This document shows positions 1-11,420 of a DNA stretch of 64,000 bases, in pieces. The DNA lies in assembly GCA_963921795.1 (NCBI GenBank), contig OY997641.1, forward strand, positions 26,829,552-26,893,551, read 5' to 3'. Origin of the DNA: Nannobrachium achirus. Taxonomy: Eukaryota; Chordata; Actinopteri; Myctophiformes; Myctophidae. The notes under the pieces are model-generated. The model did no database searches and was not told where the DNA came from. It saw nothing but the letters and a program-made list of their open reading frames with translations. The translations under genes were made by a program, and so were the position numbers. The number at the start of each line of letters is the position of its first letter. Within the stretch, counting starts at the first letter, position 1.

Positions 1-45
1 CTCACGCTGCGAGGCGTTGTGAGCTTGTAGATCGGCTATTTATTT
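1..45. repeat. right half of the recurrent GAGCTTGTAGATC hairpin module, cut by the window edge
   Basis: The window opens with GAGGCGTTGTGAGCTTGTAGATCGGC broken only by the left edge, followed by a TATTT tract. This is the right arm of the hairpin family seen complete at 1601-1676, 55275-55348 and elsewhere. The left arm would lie outside the window. Confidence 0.7.
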
Positions 46-256
46 GGCGTAGAATAAAAAAAGGGAAAAGAAGGTAGTAGGTATTGACAGTTCAAGTGGT
101 TAAATATATATGAAAGTACACATTAATCCAACCTATACAATATGTAGTGGGGGTCCCTGCTTCATCTCTATCAGAGCTAAGGGGTCCTTGGCCTGAAAAC
201 ATTGAAGACCCCTGGATTAAAAATCAAGCACAGCAGCATTTCAGGTGTGTCCCTTA

Positions 257-262
<6 letters not shown>

Positions 263-328
<66 letters not shown>
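263..328. repeat. (CT)n microsatellite
   Basis: About 66 bases of uninterrupted CT dinucleotide. Open frames across it (Ser-Leu repeats) are a by-product of the repeat. Confidence 0.98.
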
Positions 329-333
<5 letters not shown>

Positions 334-686
334 CCTGGAAGCATGAGTCACCACCAGTGCACCCAGCAGGAGGCCACTGTCTCACACACACAAACACAAA
401 AAAGACCCTAAATACTGTACACGTTTTAGTCTATGTACAGTCTATGTCACTGCCAGCCCCTACTCTTTGGTATAGCCTGGAGAGGGTGTAGACCACAGAC
501 CAGTTCTCAACTGGGACCACCAGTGGTCCTTGAGGGGGTCCCAGGTGTTCCCCAGTGAAATGACGGAGAGTCTGTAACCAAATGGACCCTTATAGATCTT
601 GAAGAGTGTAAAATGAAACCATTTTACCCTCTCAAGTTAAATTATTGTTAAACATCTGCATTGCTTTATCTACACCAATGGTTGGA

Positions 687-722
687 GTTATATGTCTACA
701 CCAATTGGTGTAGACATATAAC
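687..722. repeat. perfect 36-bp palindrome in a hAT-like remnant
   Basis: GTTATATGTCTACACCAA is followed directly by its reverse complement, with no loop. The surrounding 495-790 begins with a CAGTTCTCAACTGGG-type sequence resembling the termini of the hAT MITEs in this window. No matching right end or TSD was found. Confidence 0.75.
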
Positions 723-1020
723 CAACCACAGCTCCTCATAGACATTCCAGCTGCTGCTTTTCACCTGACAGTGAGGAGTTTCACTGGGAAGGTGGTGTGA
801 AGGAACAGCGCTAGCCCAGTTTAATTTCTTGGAGTCCCTGTTGAACGGGGCCAAACCAGGCCATTCGCGTCCCAACCCTAGTCTCCACTCAAACCCCAGT
901 GGTGGGTTGCGCCGCCCGGATGCCCCTTAAATTGAATTAAATTCCAGCGCAGGAACAAAATCATGTAATTCACCAGAGCAGAGTAAAGGTACATTGATTC
1001 GTCTTGGTGACTTCGGTATA

Positions 1021-1022
<2 letters not shown>

Positions 1023-1114
<92 letters not shown>

Positions 1115-1139
1115 CTCTCTCTCTCTGGCTCTGTCTCTC
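1023..1139. repeat. (CT)n microsatellite, slightly interrupted
   Basis: CT dinucleotides with a few CC and GG interruptions towards the end. Confidence 0.98.
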
Positions 1140-1378
1140 AGTGCATCATTCCAACACCTCTGGTGATAATGTTTGAGCTTCTGCTGCTGTAATTCTTTGC
1201 CCATTAGTAACGCTTGTGTTTGCGCGTATGCAGTGTACAGTGTTTGTCCGTCCGTCTGTCTGTCCGTTGTGTACAGAAGCTTCCCAACATACTGCATACA
1301 TACACCATCGCTCTGCCAGTTTACACCTGTAAGATGTACAGAGAGCAGACATGAGTAGAACAGATGTGTAGTTGTGTG

Positions 1379-1787
1379 TAGGGATGGGACGATACGCGAT
1401 ATTAGCCTTTATCATGATAAAAAACACTCACAATAATCGTATCGTGGAGATTTAATTTATTGTGATATCGTCCTCCATCATGCACTGGGATCAGTTCAGC
1501 TTTTATTTGCCGAGCTGCATATCTGGGACCATTTAAACCCCCTATAATTGGTAAAAGGTACTTATATTACACTGTCTTTTTTATTAAATGTCTTTGCCAA
1601 AAAATAGCCGATTTACAAGCTCACAACGCGTCCCAATGCGACGCGTTGTGAGCTTGTAGATCTGCTATTTTTGGCAAATTTTCCACACCAGGATAATGGA
1701 TTTTGATTATCGCGTTAATATCGTAAATCGTGATTTCTTTTGTCACAATAATCGTGATATGACATTTTTCATATCGTCCCATCCCTA
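1379..1787. mobile_element. hAT-type MITE with perfect 8-bp TSD and internal hairpin
   Basis: The element begins TAGGGATGGGACGATA and ends with its reverse complement. It is flanked on both sides by GTTGTGTG (1371-1378 and 1788-1795), an 8-bp duplication as made by hAT transposases. The 409-bp body has no coding capacity, so it would need a transposase in trans. Near its middle it carries the recurrent hairpin module (1601-1676). Confidence 0.9.
1601..1676. repeat. hairpin module GATCTACAAGCTCAC/GTGAGCTTGTAGATC, complete copy
   Basis: The left arm runs from TTTGCCAAAAAATAGC through TACAAGCTCACAACGCGTC. The right arm is nearly its reverse complement and ends GCTATTTTTGGCAAA. Each arm is about 36 bp around a very short loop. 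The outermost TTTGCCA is symmetrical here but is replaced by other symmetrical sequence in other copies. Confidence 0.9.
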
Positions 1788-1923
1788 GTTGTGTGTAGTC
1801 TCTGTGTGTGTGCGTGCGTGCTTGCGTGTGTGCACGCATGTATTTTTGTGCAGCATCACATTTTATCCAGGTGCTTTGACACAGTAAGCTCAGGTGTTAC
1901 AACAGAAGTGCATGCATGCACAA

Positions 1924-2030
<107 letters not shown>

Positions 2031-2278
2031 CACCTGGGTCTAATCTCCATTGTCAGGCACCACCAGTCATCCCATCACATAACCACCTAATTATAGCTGA
2101 TTGTACAGCAGGCTGAGGTGTGGACTGGCGGATTGATCTAACTATCTGCGTGTGTTCTGTGTGTGTGTTTGGAGAGTGATATGTTTGTCTGCCTAAAGGA
2201 TTACTGTGTTTAATTCACATCCGCTGGTTAAGCCACAGCCTGCTCTGTGATTGATGGAGCAGGCAGCTATGTGGAAAC

Positions 2279-2311
<33 letters not shown>

Positions 2312-2343
2312 TGCATGCGTGCGTGCGTGCGTGCGTGTGTGTG
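2279..2343. repeat. (GT)n/(GC-GT)n microsatellite
   Basis: GT dinucleotides grading into GCGT tetranucleotides and back. Confidence 0.97.
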
Positions 2344-2344
2344 T

Positions 2345-3783
2345 CCAATCTACAAATTATGTTTTGATGCTTATTTTAGGGGTACAACAGTTAATCGACC
2401 AAATGAAATAATTGATTAATAATCAATCCCTATTTTTGACATGTCATTTTAGGCAAAACTATTTTAAAACATGTAAAAAATCAGGAAGCACTGACTAGCA
2501 TTGACTGTTATGGGACACTTTTGTTTGACACTGTATTGATAGGTATTGCTATTACTGTATACACTTTTGAGCATTGACTGTTTTGAGACTTTATGTAGGC
2601 CTATATATTCTTCTTTCTCTTTTTTTTGGTGTACCTTGCTCTTTTACTGTGTACACTGTACACTCCTTTCATACTTCTCTGTAACTTTATAAATAACCTT
2701 AAACTGTTTTTCTGCCTCCGGGCGGCTGATTTTCCCCCTTGGGATAATAAAGGTACAGGTAGGAGCATTTATCAAGGGAGGCGTGTCTTCCTCGCTCATT
2801 TTCCCACAATGTCTGCGGCTGCCTGCTGTGATCACATATTTACATTGGCAGCTGCCCAGGACGACCACAGTGGTACTTCTGGCTGCGGTTGAGCTCCACT
2901 GGAGCAGTTAGAGGTCAGATGGCTGTACCTCAAGGCCACGGAGGTTGTAGATTATGTTGAAGTTGGACCATTATGCAATTCCCTCTCCAGGGATTATAAA
3001 ACCAGTAATCATTTTCTTTTTTACAGTAGGTTAATCTTTGAGTCGATGGAACTGCGTTTATGCTGGTTGTGCAAAAATATAGGATCATTTGAGTTCCCAG
3101 CTTTTACATTGACTTTTTATCTGTCTTTCATTGTGAGATATATGGGCAGTGTAGAGTAAATGGATTGTTATGTAATTCAGGCATCTGTTGGTGCAATACA
3201 TTTCTAAAGTCATCATTATTCTAGAATTGCATTGAAAGCAAGGCACTTGAACACAGGGGCGTAATTAGGGCAATGCTGCCGATGCATGCGCATTGGAGCC
3301 TGTGGCGTTCAGGGGCACACGCAAGTCGGAGGAGAAAAAAAAACTACTTCTAATAACAATGTATACAGACGGTCGGAGCCGCTGTTCTATCCAGTGTGAC
3401 AGTGAGTGTCTGCTGCTTCTATTTCCTGTAGTAGGCTGCTATCATTTCAAAAATAAAACATGTGGTGAATGATCACGTTACAAATCAGCATCATACACTC
3501 CAGCAAGCAACATTCCAATGGTGCGACACACTTCAAATCTGTATCTGTATCTACATCTACAATATCTGACAACACCTCTCATAAACATACCCACCAGGAC
3601 AGACTAACCTGGACGCTTTGCGCTGTCAACATTTCATGTTTTCAAAATGCATATTTACCGTACAGTTTGTGTTTGTATGGTTATTTCGCAATACCTATTG
3701 CGCAATCCTCTGTAGGGCAATGTGTCATTATCATCACCAGAGTCTCAGGTTACAAGAGGGAAGGGGGGGGTCAGCTGAATAGG

Positions 3784-3784
<1 letters not shown>
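2345..3784. other. no gene seen
   Basis: No convincing exon or RNA gene. An A/T-rich tract follows TAGGGGTACAACAG near 2378. A TTGGGATAATAAAGG sequence near 2740 resembles a retroposon tail. A CAGGGGCGTAATTAG start near 3256 resembles a hAT terminus. None has matching second ends that I could locate. Confidence 0.5.
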
Positions 3785-3819
<35 letters not shown>

Positions 3820-4128
3820 CGGTACAATACGATAAGATACAGTCGGGTACAGTACAGTCAGGTACAGTCGGGTACAGTACAGTACGGTACAGTCGGGTAC
3901 AGTACAGTACGGTACAGTCGGGTACAGTACAGTACGGTACAGTCCGCGTACAGTACAGTCAGGTACGGTACAATACGGTACAGTCGGGTACAGTAGAGTA
4001 CAGCAAAGTACAGTACAATACAGTTACAGTCGGGTACAGTAGAGTACAGCAAAGTACAGTACAATACGGTACAGTCGGGTACAGTAGAGTACAGCAAAGT
4101 ACAGTACAATACGCTACAGTCGGGTACA
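3785..4128. repeat. (GA)n then GTACAGTAC/GTACAGTCGG minisatellite
   Basis: About 30 bases of GA lead into an array built from GTACA pentamers with GTACGGTACA and GTCGGGTACA variants, over roughly 310 bases. A longer-period unit (GTAGAGTACAGCAAAGTACA) recurs in the second half. The long Tyr/Ser-rich frames on both strands are artefacts of a short repeat. Confidence 0.95.
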
Positions 4129-4130
4129 GT

Positions 4131-4613
4131 AAGTGATGGATGTGGATGGATGGATGGATGGATGTGAATGGATGGATGTGGATGGATGGATGGATGCATG
4201 GATGGATGCATGGATGTGGATGGATGGATGGATGGATGGATGGATGGATGGATGATGCATGGATGGATGGATGGATGGATGGATGGATGCATGGATGGAT
4301 GGATGGATGGATGTGAATGGATGGATGGATGGATGGATGGATGGATGGATGGATGGATGGATGGATGTGGATGGACGGTTGGATGGAGATGGATGGATGG
4401 ATGTGGATGGATGGATGGATGTGGATGGATGGATGGAAGTGGATGGATGCATGTATGTGGATGGATGGATGGATGGATGGATGGATGTGGATGGATGTGG
4501 ATGGATGGATGGATGTGGATGGATGGATGGATGTGGATGGATGGATGGATGGATGCGTGGATGGATGGATGTGGATGGATGGATGGATGTGGATGGATGG
4601 ATGGATGTGGGTG
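4131..4613. repeat. (GGAT)n array with GTGGAT and GCAT variants
   Basis: Nearly 480 bases of GGAT tetranucleotide with regular GTGGAT and TGCATGGAT substitutions, giving a higher-order pattern. All three frames on both strands are largely open (Met-Asp-Gly-Trp or His-Pro-Ser-Ile repeats). That is expected of a stop-free repeat and is not evidence of coding. Confidence 0.97.
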
Positions 4614-5421
4614 GATCACTGCTGCAACGTAGCTGTGAGCGCCTGCGGGAGCAGGCGCGATCTCTAGTATCCAATACAATGCTCTTGTTTTGAAATGCCC
4701 ACTGGTATGACAGGAAGCAGCTTCCTGGAAACTCTATAGGGCCCCTTAGTGCTGCTGACGGAACACAGGCTGAAGAGACGTTCTGACACTCGGGCATTAT
4801 GGAATATAAAGTTTTCAACACAAGACTTTGGGGCAACAGTTAATATTTACATGCTCTCTGAAACCTAATGTGGAATATGGAACAAAACGTGCCCAACTGC
4901 TGTTGTTGTTGTTGTTGTTGTCCTCCTCCTTTCTTTAGCAGGTGAGTTTAAGTAATTAATATAAATAATGCTGGTTTGCAGTGATGCATCGCTGTCAATT
5001 AAACTGTGTGCTGTCATTAATGTAGGCTTACTTTTCTTAATGGATGACATTTATAATGCTGTTTTGGAAAAAACGGCATGGTGATGTTTGTAGTGTGAAG
5101 ACTAATGTCAGAGTGGTTGTGTTGGAGTGTCTCACTGCTGTGGAGGAGTTATATCATATGTGCAACCTCTTCCAGAGAGAGATGGAGACAGTGAGACACT
5201 AGAAAGTTGGTTGGGCTACATATTGTCATGAAGACATTAGATGGCGAGCGTGTTGGAGCGAGCTTCTGTTGGAGCCTGGTGTCCCGCATTTGTGCTTGCG
5301 GGGGGGGGGGGGGGGGGGGGGGGGCACTTGGTGAAAATCTCGCATCGGGGCACGCCGGGGGCTAGTTCCGCTACTGCTTGAACACCTTTCACTTAATTTT
5401 TTCCTAGTTCGGAAGATCATA
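4614..5421. other. no gene seen; contains poly-G tract
   Basis: Unique-looking sequence with a GTT trinucleotide run near 4901-4921 and a 25-base G homopolymer at 5300-5324. I see no gene. Confidence 0.6.
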
Positions 5422-5663
5422 TCGTTGTCGGGTGGAAACCTTGTATGTCCAAAACCGTTTGTTTTGTATCTATCATTTTAAAAATGATTATAACTAGTGA
5501 AAATAGCCCGATCGACAAGCACACAGGCGTTGTGTGCTTGTAGATCAGCTATTTTCACTACTTTTGTGCGACGGCCTTGTGTGATGAAGTAATGCTTTAC
5601 TTTGCGAAGAAATGTACAGATTTGAAACTTGGGAGATACAAGGTTTCTGCCCGACAGTGACGA
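5422..5663 (+). mobile_element. short TIR element (MITE), copy 1 of a hairpin-bearing family
   Basis: The ends are inverted repeats of the form TCGTCACTGTCGGGCAGAAA; the left end lacks 3 nt. Both sides are flanked by TA. Two more copies are at 41988-42246 and, inverted, at 42711-42940. The middle (5495-5560) carries the recurrent hairpin in its variant form CAAGCACAC/GTGTGCTTG. There is no coding capacity. The superfamily is not certain, because the flanks of the third copy do not support a TA duplication. Confidence 0.85.
5495..5560. repeat. hairpin module, CACAC variant
   Basis: Arms TAGTGAAAATAGC...CAAGCACACA and TGTGTGCTTG...GCTATTTTCACTA. The T-to-A change relative to CAAGCTCAC is present in both arms, so pairing is kept. 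Confidence 0.9.
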
Positions 5664-5934
5664 TATGTATTTAATAGGAAGCAGGGTTCAGGGATACCAA
5701 GTACGGTACTGTATGTCATTGGTGTTATCAAAAACCGTATAGGCATCACCACAAATGTTTTTTCTCAGTGTAGGGTTACGATGAGGCTTAACTGTAACAA
5801 CTAATAACTAATGTGCAACTAATATGATACCCTCAGTCATTCTCAAGCTCAGGTTAAGTGGATAGTTGACCTCAAACATCCCGCTCAGCAGTAGAGGACT
5901 CAAACTGAGCCAGTAAACATTATAATAGCAGTGG

Positions 5935-6304
5935 ACGTGGTTTTCTGGTGCCACTATTTCTTAATTAATGTATTTATTTTTTCATTTACAAAAATATTTA
6001 TATCAATTATTTTAAGCCTAGAATCAAGCCATCCAGTATCCCATGTTGAATCATGACCATAAAAGCTTTGATTCTGTGTAAATAAAAATTAAACATTAAC
6101 ATAAACATACTTTAATAAATACCCTTTGTTTAGTGTTTTTTTCTTTTTTTTCTTTTTTACAGAATCAAAGGTTAAATGGCCCTGATTCACCAGGATCCTT
6201 GATGGCTTCATTCTAGGCTTAAAATAATTGTTATAAATATCTTTGTGAAAGTCTATGGGAAAAATAATGGCAGATTTTTTTTTAGTGGCACCAGTAAACC
6301 ATGC
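5935..6304. repeat. long inverted repeat (foldback-type MITE remnant)
   Basis: Left arm about 5935-6060 (TGGTTTTCTGGTGCCACTA ... TTTTAAGCCTAGAATCAAGC) and right arm about 6180-6304 are imperfect reverse complements, separated by roughly 120 bases of A/T-rich sequence. No open frame of interest. Exact ends are uncertain. Confidence 0.75.
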
Positions 6305-6467
6305 CCAAATATTAGCGAAATGTAGAAAATCCTGTCTGAGTCTGACCAATGTGTATGACTGTCTGACCAAGGGACCGGCACATCTTAATGTGACATGACA
6401 TCTGTTTCAGGGATTCCTGTCTGTCCACACGTCCATTTGTATTGTCCTTTGTCCGCATGCACAAAAT

Positions 6468-7567
6468 TAAGCCCCGTTTTCATTGAGCAAAACTTCTGGA
6501 AGTTTCTTCAAAAATGACGGCAATTTTGAAATTCACGCCATGTGAAAACGGCCCCTTATTTTGTCTTCCGGGAGTTTTGGGGTCCTAAATTTGACGGCAA
6601 AATACCTAGTAATTTTTGTGGAAATTACCGTGAGAATACAAATTTCCCTTCTGTGAAAACGCATACCGTTATTTTTGACGGTTTTTTGACAAGCAGGTGC
6701 GTAAGGAGCCAATGATAACAGTTAAAGCATTGTATTTGGGATTGAAAACGATCTGAATGTGAATGGGATATACAGTAGAAATAAAATACAGCTTCACCTT
6801 GCATTAGGGATATAATTATTTAGGCTATAGAGTAAGAGTAGAGTCGCATTGTGACCATGGCTGGCTGCCTGCAAAAGTGCAATGATTTCTCAACGGTAGC
6901 TCCTTTTGGAACCTCTTCCAGCGAGCGAGTGCGAGTCCACAGCTAATCTAAAGCCCACAGCCACAGGTGCAACACGTTGCATTAGATCCTTTTTGAACGG
7001 ACCTTATGTGTTGTTGTTGCTGAGCATGAAGAATATTTTGTTTAGTTAAATCCATTTGTAGCGTTCAGAGTGAGAGAGAGAGAGAGAGAGAGGCACCGAT
7101 GCCACCGCAGTAAACGCACCGAACTGGGGAGACAGGAGAGTGTTTTTCTTTTTTTTCTTTCTTTTTTTTTTTTAGGTCTTTCAGTCCAAGTGTTGCCATG
7201 TCTGCTAATTATAAGCGACTCTGGGCTTCATTTCCGTAAAGTTGCTTGTATATGATAGTTGCTGGTTTCGTTTTATTGTTGTGAGCTTGTAGATCGGTAA
7301 TTTTCAATTAGCTGATGTGGCGATGCGTGTAGTTTTAAAGTGCTCGTGTGGCTTAGATAATATCACTTTTTGGGGATTATTTTCGTACACCTGGTTGCTT
7401 AGTTCTCTCGCAAAGTCGGTTTAGTGAAACCGAGGTATTTTATGGCTATGCCAGCATTTTTGCTTATGTGAAAACACCCAAAAAACAAAACTCCCGGCAA
7501 GTTGAAAATCATTATGCTAATTATTTTGCAGGAAAAATTCCGGAACTGTAGTGAAAACATGCCTTAA
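6468..7567. mobile_element. probable non-autonomous DNA element, about 1.1 kb
   Basis: The left end has GTTTTCATTGAGCAAAACTTC and the right end, inverted, reads AGGCATGTTTTCACTACAG. Both ends share GTTTTCA-type terminal sequence and the motif GTGAAAAC recurs inside. No coding capacity and no clear TSD. A (GA)n tract lies at 7069-7092, and half a hairpin module (TTGTGAGCTTGTAGATCGG) at about 7278. Confidence 0.5.
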
Positions 7568-7628
7568 CACACAACACAAGTCTCTTTCTCCATGTCACAT
7601 GCGCCTTGCTCCGAGTTCTTTCGCCTTC

Positions 7629-7684
7629 TCACACACACACACACACACGCACACGCACACGCACACGCACACACACACACACGT
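7629..7684. repeat. (AC)n/(ACGC)n microsatellite
   Basis: AC dinucleotides with an ACACGC phase in the middle. Confidence 0.97.
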
Positions 7685-7815
7685 GCACGTCTTCACGGTG
7701 TCCCTCTGCCACACCACTGTCTTGTCACTCGTCAGGGCTGACAGAGGTGACGGTGGCGAGGGAGGGAACTGCTCAGAATTACTGTGGCATCACTAAGTCA
7801 TTCTGACAGACGCCA

Positions 7816-8699
7816 AGTGGTGTAAAGTAACTAAGTACATTTACTTAAGTACTGTACTTAAGTAGGATCCTGAGGTATTTGTATTTTACTTGAGTACAGT
7901 ATTTCCAATATCCAGTACTTTTACTTCTACTCCACTACATCTCAGAGACAAATATTGTACTTTTGTAGACACACAGAGACACACAATCCCTTCCATGAAA
8001 ATGTTTGACCTTTCGGAGTGAGAGATTCATTTAATGATCATGGTTGCCCCATGATGTTTCGCTGACGTCAAAACATTTGCGTGACTGATTTTTGGATGAG
8101 TCAGACTTAGGGGTCTATTCTAGTACAAAATGTCCATGCCTTAGCCCCACGGAACCTGTCAGACCTCCTTGAGGATTACCGTACTCCCCAGCTTGGAACC
8201 TGAGGTCTTCTGACTTGGGGCTCCTCCACATCCCTCCCATCGATACCCTCGGCGATAGAGCTTTCAGTGTGGCAGCCCCTGCCCTCTGGAACTCTCTCCC
8301 CATGGTGATTCCCCAGACGCCCAATATTGGACTCTTTCAAGCCCGCACTTGAGTCATATGTCAAGTCGACCGGCTTCATCAGGAATGTCAAGCCGACCCA
8401 GCTTCATCGGGACATTCTGTATAATGAGTCCTTATACATTTGTTACATTTAAGTATAATTTGCCTTTGTACTTTTACTTGTAAAAGAAACTTTAACATTG
8501 CTTCTTTACCTAAGAGAAATGACTGCAATAAAGCAGAAAGACCTGCAAGCTTTTAAGATGCATAGTTCAATAATGAAAAATTAGGAAATAGCCAGCACAC
8601 AATGAATGTCATTTTCACATGGTTTTATTTACCTCTCACGGACAGAAACAACAGACTGCTTTTACCTAAGTAAAATACCTGGGGTATTCTTCCATCACT
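7816..8699 (+). mobile_element. non-autonomous hAT-like element of the TACTCAAGTAC family, with a LINE fragment inside
   Basis: It starts AGTGGTGTAAAGTAACTAAG and ends CTTCCATCACTG. Related copies are at 14232, 28026, 43707 (inverted) and 47012; the 47012 copy has a near-perfect 8-bp TSD. The sequence is dominated by AAGTAC-type motifs. The body is interrupted at about 8130-8420 by LINE-derived sequence. No TSD is recognisable for this copy. Confidence 0.7.
8130..8420 (+). pseudogene. decayed LINE reverse-transcriptase C-terminus
   Basis: Reading across frames on the plus strand gives LSDLLEDY, then SSDLGLLHIP, then GDRAFSVAAPALWNSLP. This is the block typical of the C-terminal end of L2/CR1/Rex-like non-LTR retrotransposon polyproteins in fish. 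The reading frame is broken by a stop and frameshifts, so it is a fragment. It is embedded in the hAT-like element 7816-8699. Confidence 0.8.
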
Positions 8700-8914
8700 G
8701 TTGGTGTGTGACCAATGTGGACAGCCAGACAGCCAGAACACCACAGCACCATACTGTGTAAGTGCACCCAACGAACAAACTTTCCTTCCACTGAGCCACA
8801 GGTCCCTCCCGGTACAGTCTTATGTTGTCTTTTACAACGGCAGCAGATTGGGGGTAAAGAGTTTTGTGACCCAGGGAGACATGGGGACTGGGCCACACCA
8901 CTTATCTATACAAC

Positions 8915-8919
<5 letters not shown>

Positions 8920-8972
<53 letters not shown>
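8920..8972. repeat. (CT)n microsatellite
   Basis: CT dinucleotide run of about 50 bases. Confidence 0.97.
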
Positions 8973-9279
8973 GTCTGACTGACTCTGTCTCTGTAAAATC
9001 CTGTGTTCATTTTACTCAGTCAGTGCACCACATGCACCCGTAATTGTAGTGAGTATCCTTTTGTTTCTCTCTTTGTGTGCTCTGCCATTTACTTACTTTA
9101 AATTCATAATGTTAATCCTCTTGCATGTGAGCGTGTGTGTGCGTGCGTGCGTTTTGTACGTGCATGCTTGTAGTGTCATTGAGGTTAGAGTGGTGGTTCT
9201 GTGTAAACTGGTGTTTGGCTGCAATCCATGCAGGTACAAGCTTTCCCATCCTCAGATGGAGAACCCCTTAATTATCTGT

Positions 9280-9440
9280 CGTTCCCTCTGCACCCCCACT
9301 CTGCTCCGCTCCGCCCCGCCCCGCCCCCCGCCCCCACCCCACCCCTCCCTCTGCACCCCCCACTCTGCTCCGCCCCATCCCACCCCTCCCTCTGCACCCC
9401 CACTCTGCTCCGCCCCATCCCACCCCCTCCCACTGCCAGT
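9280..9440. repeat. C-rich minisatellite, unit about 41 bp
   Basis: Three to four imperfect units of CTCTGCACCCCCACTCTGCT plus CCGCCCCATCCCACCCC. The plus strand is almost free of G. Confidence 0.9.
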
Positions 9441-9877
9441 CAACTCCTCCCTTACCTCATCACCTGTCAAAAGTCACCTTACAGATGCTTTTATGCATTC
9501 ATGGTCTTATTTCCACTAGTCCACAATAAGCCATATTCACGCCCCGCCCACTCAGCAATTTCTCAGCAACTTCCTGGTGCTGACGTCACGCTTTGAAGGG
9601 GAAAGCCCCATAGAGTTAACACCGAAATCACTGGACTTAAAGCCAACAAATCATTATTTCGATACGGTAAAGTAAATTATAATGCTTTTTGCCTTTTACA
9701 ATCTTGTGTTCTTGATCATGCTAGCTGTATTTAAGTGTGCCTGCCATGCAATGCAATGGCAAAACACTTATTGTAATCCGCCATACTTATATATATATAT
9801 ATATATATGTTCCGACAGAATTTCGGCACGTAATAAGTGCCGCGCGATTTACGCCACCGCCGCAATATATACACCAG

Positions 9878-10088
9878 TAAGACTCCCTAATCGGGAGATA
9901 AGCGACCGTTGGTCGCTTATCTCCACAAATAGGCCAAAAGTTTGTTTTACCAATTATCAAGACATACGGGCAGTTGACAGTTTGCCATGGTTACTCATTG
10001 AAGTTGAATCTCCATATATGGAGATAACCTACGCATCACACTAAGTCTGACCTCACCAGCCCATATTTGGACATGAGCAACTTATGTC
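9878..10088 (+). repeat. segment duplicated at 63701-63912
   Basis: About 210 bases from ACCAGTAAGACTCCCTAATC to CATGAGCAACTTATGT recur at the right end of the window with only a few differences. The segment includes the hairpin GGAGATAAGCGACC...GGTCGCTTATCTCC and one CCATATATGG site. Confidence 0.95.
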
Positions 10089-10320
10089 TCCATATATGGA
10101 GATATGATGACATCACACAGTCCTCAGCCGATGATGTGGCGTGATGTCATACAATACACAAACGAGCCCTACAGTATAAAGGGGCAATTCTTGCCAGGAA
10201 AGAAGCATTTCTTCGACTCAGACCTTATCGCCAGGGTTGGCTTATAGCAGCTGTCGGTAGGACCATATATGGATTCTGTTAGTGTGGATCTCCTAACAGG
10301 GCATCATCTGGGATACAATC

Positions 10321-10790
10321 CCTTTTATGCCCATATATGGAGATCCCTAACAGAATCCCTTTCATGCCCATATATGGAGATCCCTAACAGAATCCCTTTT
10401 ATGCCCATATATGGAGATCCCTAACAGCATCCCCTTTTATGCCCATATATGGAGATCACTAACAGCTAACAGAATCCCTTTTATGCCCATATATGGAGAT
10501 CCCTAACAGAATCCCTTTTATGCCCATATATGGAGATCCCTAACAGAATCCCTTTTATGCCCAAATATGGAGATCCCTAACAGAATCCCTTTTATGCCCA
10601 TATATGGAGATCCCTAACAGAATCCCTTTTATGCCCATATATGGAGATCCCTAACAGAATCCCTTGTATGCCCATATATGGAGATCCCTAACAGAATCCC
10701 TTTTATGCCCATATATTATGGAGAAATCCCTGCTCTGAGTATCTGACATCAGTGTGATGTCACCTGTTTATGCCCATATATGGAGATCCC
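10321..10790. repeat. 37-bp minisatellite carrying a CArG box in most units
   Basis: About a dozen units of the form ATGCCCATATATGGAGATCC plus CTAACAGAATCCCTTTT. Ten units contain the exact palindrome CCATATATGG. One has CCAAATATGG and one has an internal insertion. CC(A/T)6GG is the known binding consensus of serum response factor (MADS-box). That these sites are bound here is only a possibility. The period matches no coding repeat. Confidence 0.95.
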
Positions 10791-10799
10791 TGCTCTGCG

Positions 10800-10925
10800 T
10801 ATCTGGTTGCTATGGTAAACAGTTGGTTGCTAGGGTAAAAAAACATGGTTGCTATGGTAAACAGTTGGTTGCTAGGGTAAACAGTTGGTTGCTAGGGTAA
10901 AACCATGGTTGCTAAGGTGGTTGCT
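10800..10925. repeat. 20-bp tandem array GGTTGCTAGGGTAAACAGTT
   Basis: About six imperfect units directly after the CArG minisatellite. The same GTTGCTA / TAGCAAC motif recurs inverted near 10940-10970. Confidence 0.9.
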
Positions 10926-11052
10926 AACGTACACTAACAGACCAGCAACAACAGACTGTTGCCACAGCAACGTACACAAAGGTTTGTGTACACATGTGGT
11001 GTGATGTCATACTGATGCGGAGATATGAGCAGGGCAAAGGTGTGACGTGTGA

Positions 11053-11420
11053 CGTACGGACGGACGGACGGACGGACGGCCGGTGGAGGTTTTCATAGTA
11101 AACTGCTCCCTGACGGTCGCAATCAAAACGTGCGGCTCGGCCGGGAATGGGGTGCTATTACTTTTCTTTCCGATCCGCGTTACCATTGCGACGTAATTCG
11201 CAAAAAACGACGCCAAAAAACCCCATTGACTTAGAATGGGGGAAACTTCGGCACGTAATAACTGCCGCACGATTTACGCCACCCCCGCAATATATACATC
11301 AAAATGTGCGGCTCGACCGGGAATGGTGTGCTCTTACTTTTCTTTCCGATCCGCGATACGATTGCGATGTAATTCGCAAAAAACTACGCCCAAAAACCCC
11401 ATTGACTTAGAATGGGGGAC
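11053..11420. repeat. (ACGG)n tract followed by a 177-bp tandem duplication
   Basis: ACGGACGG repeats at 11053-11081 are followed by two copies (about 11130-11240 and 11306-11417) of a segment running from GTGCGGCTCG to CCCCATTGACTTAGAATGGG. The linking sequence (TTCGGCACGTAATAA...GCAATATATACA) is itself related to 9823-9876. Confidence 0.9.

Noticed and set aside
3858-4836. Long overlapping open frames on both strands (His-Pro-Ser-Ile and Met-Asp-Gly-Trp repeats)
   Set aside because: They are stop-free readings of the GGAT tetranucleotide and GTACA arrays. All frames are open and there is no unique sequence of coding character.
10321-10790. Regularly spaced repeats resembling a CRISPR array
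   Set aside because: Units are contiguous 37-bp tandem repeats without unique spacers, in a eukaryotic context.
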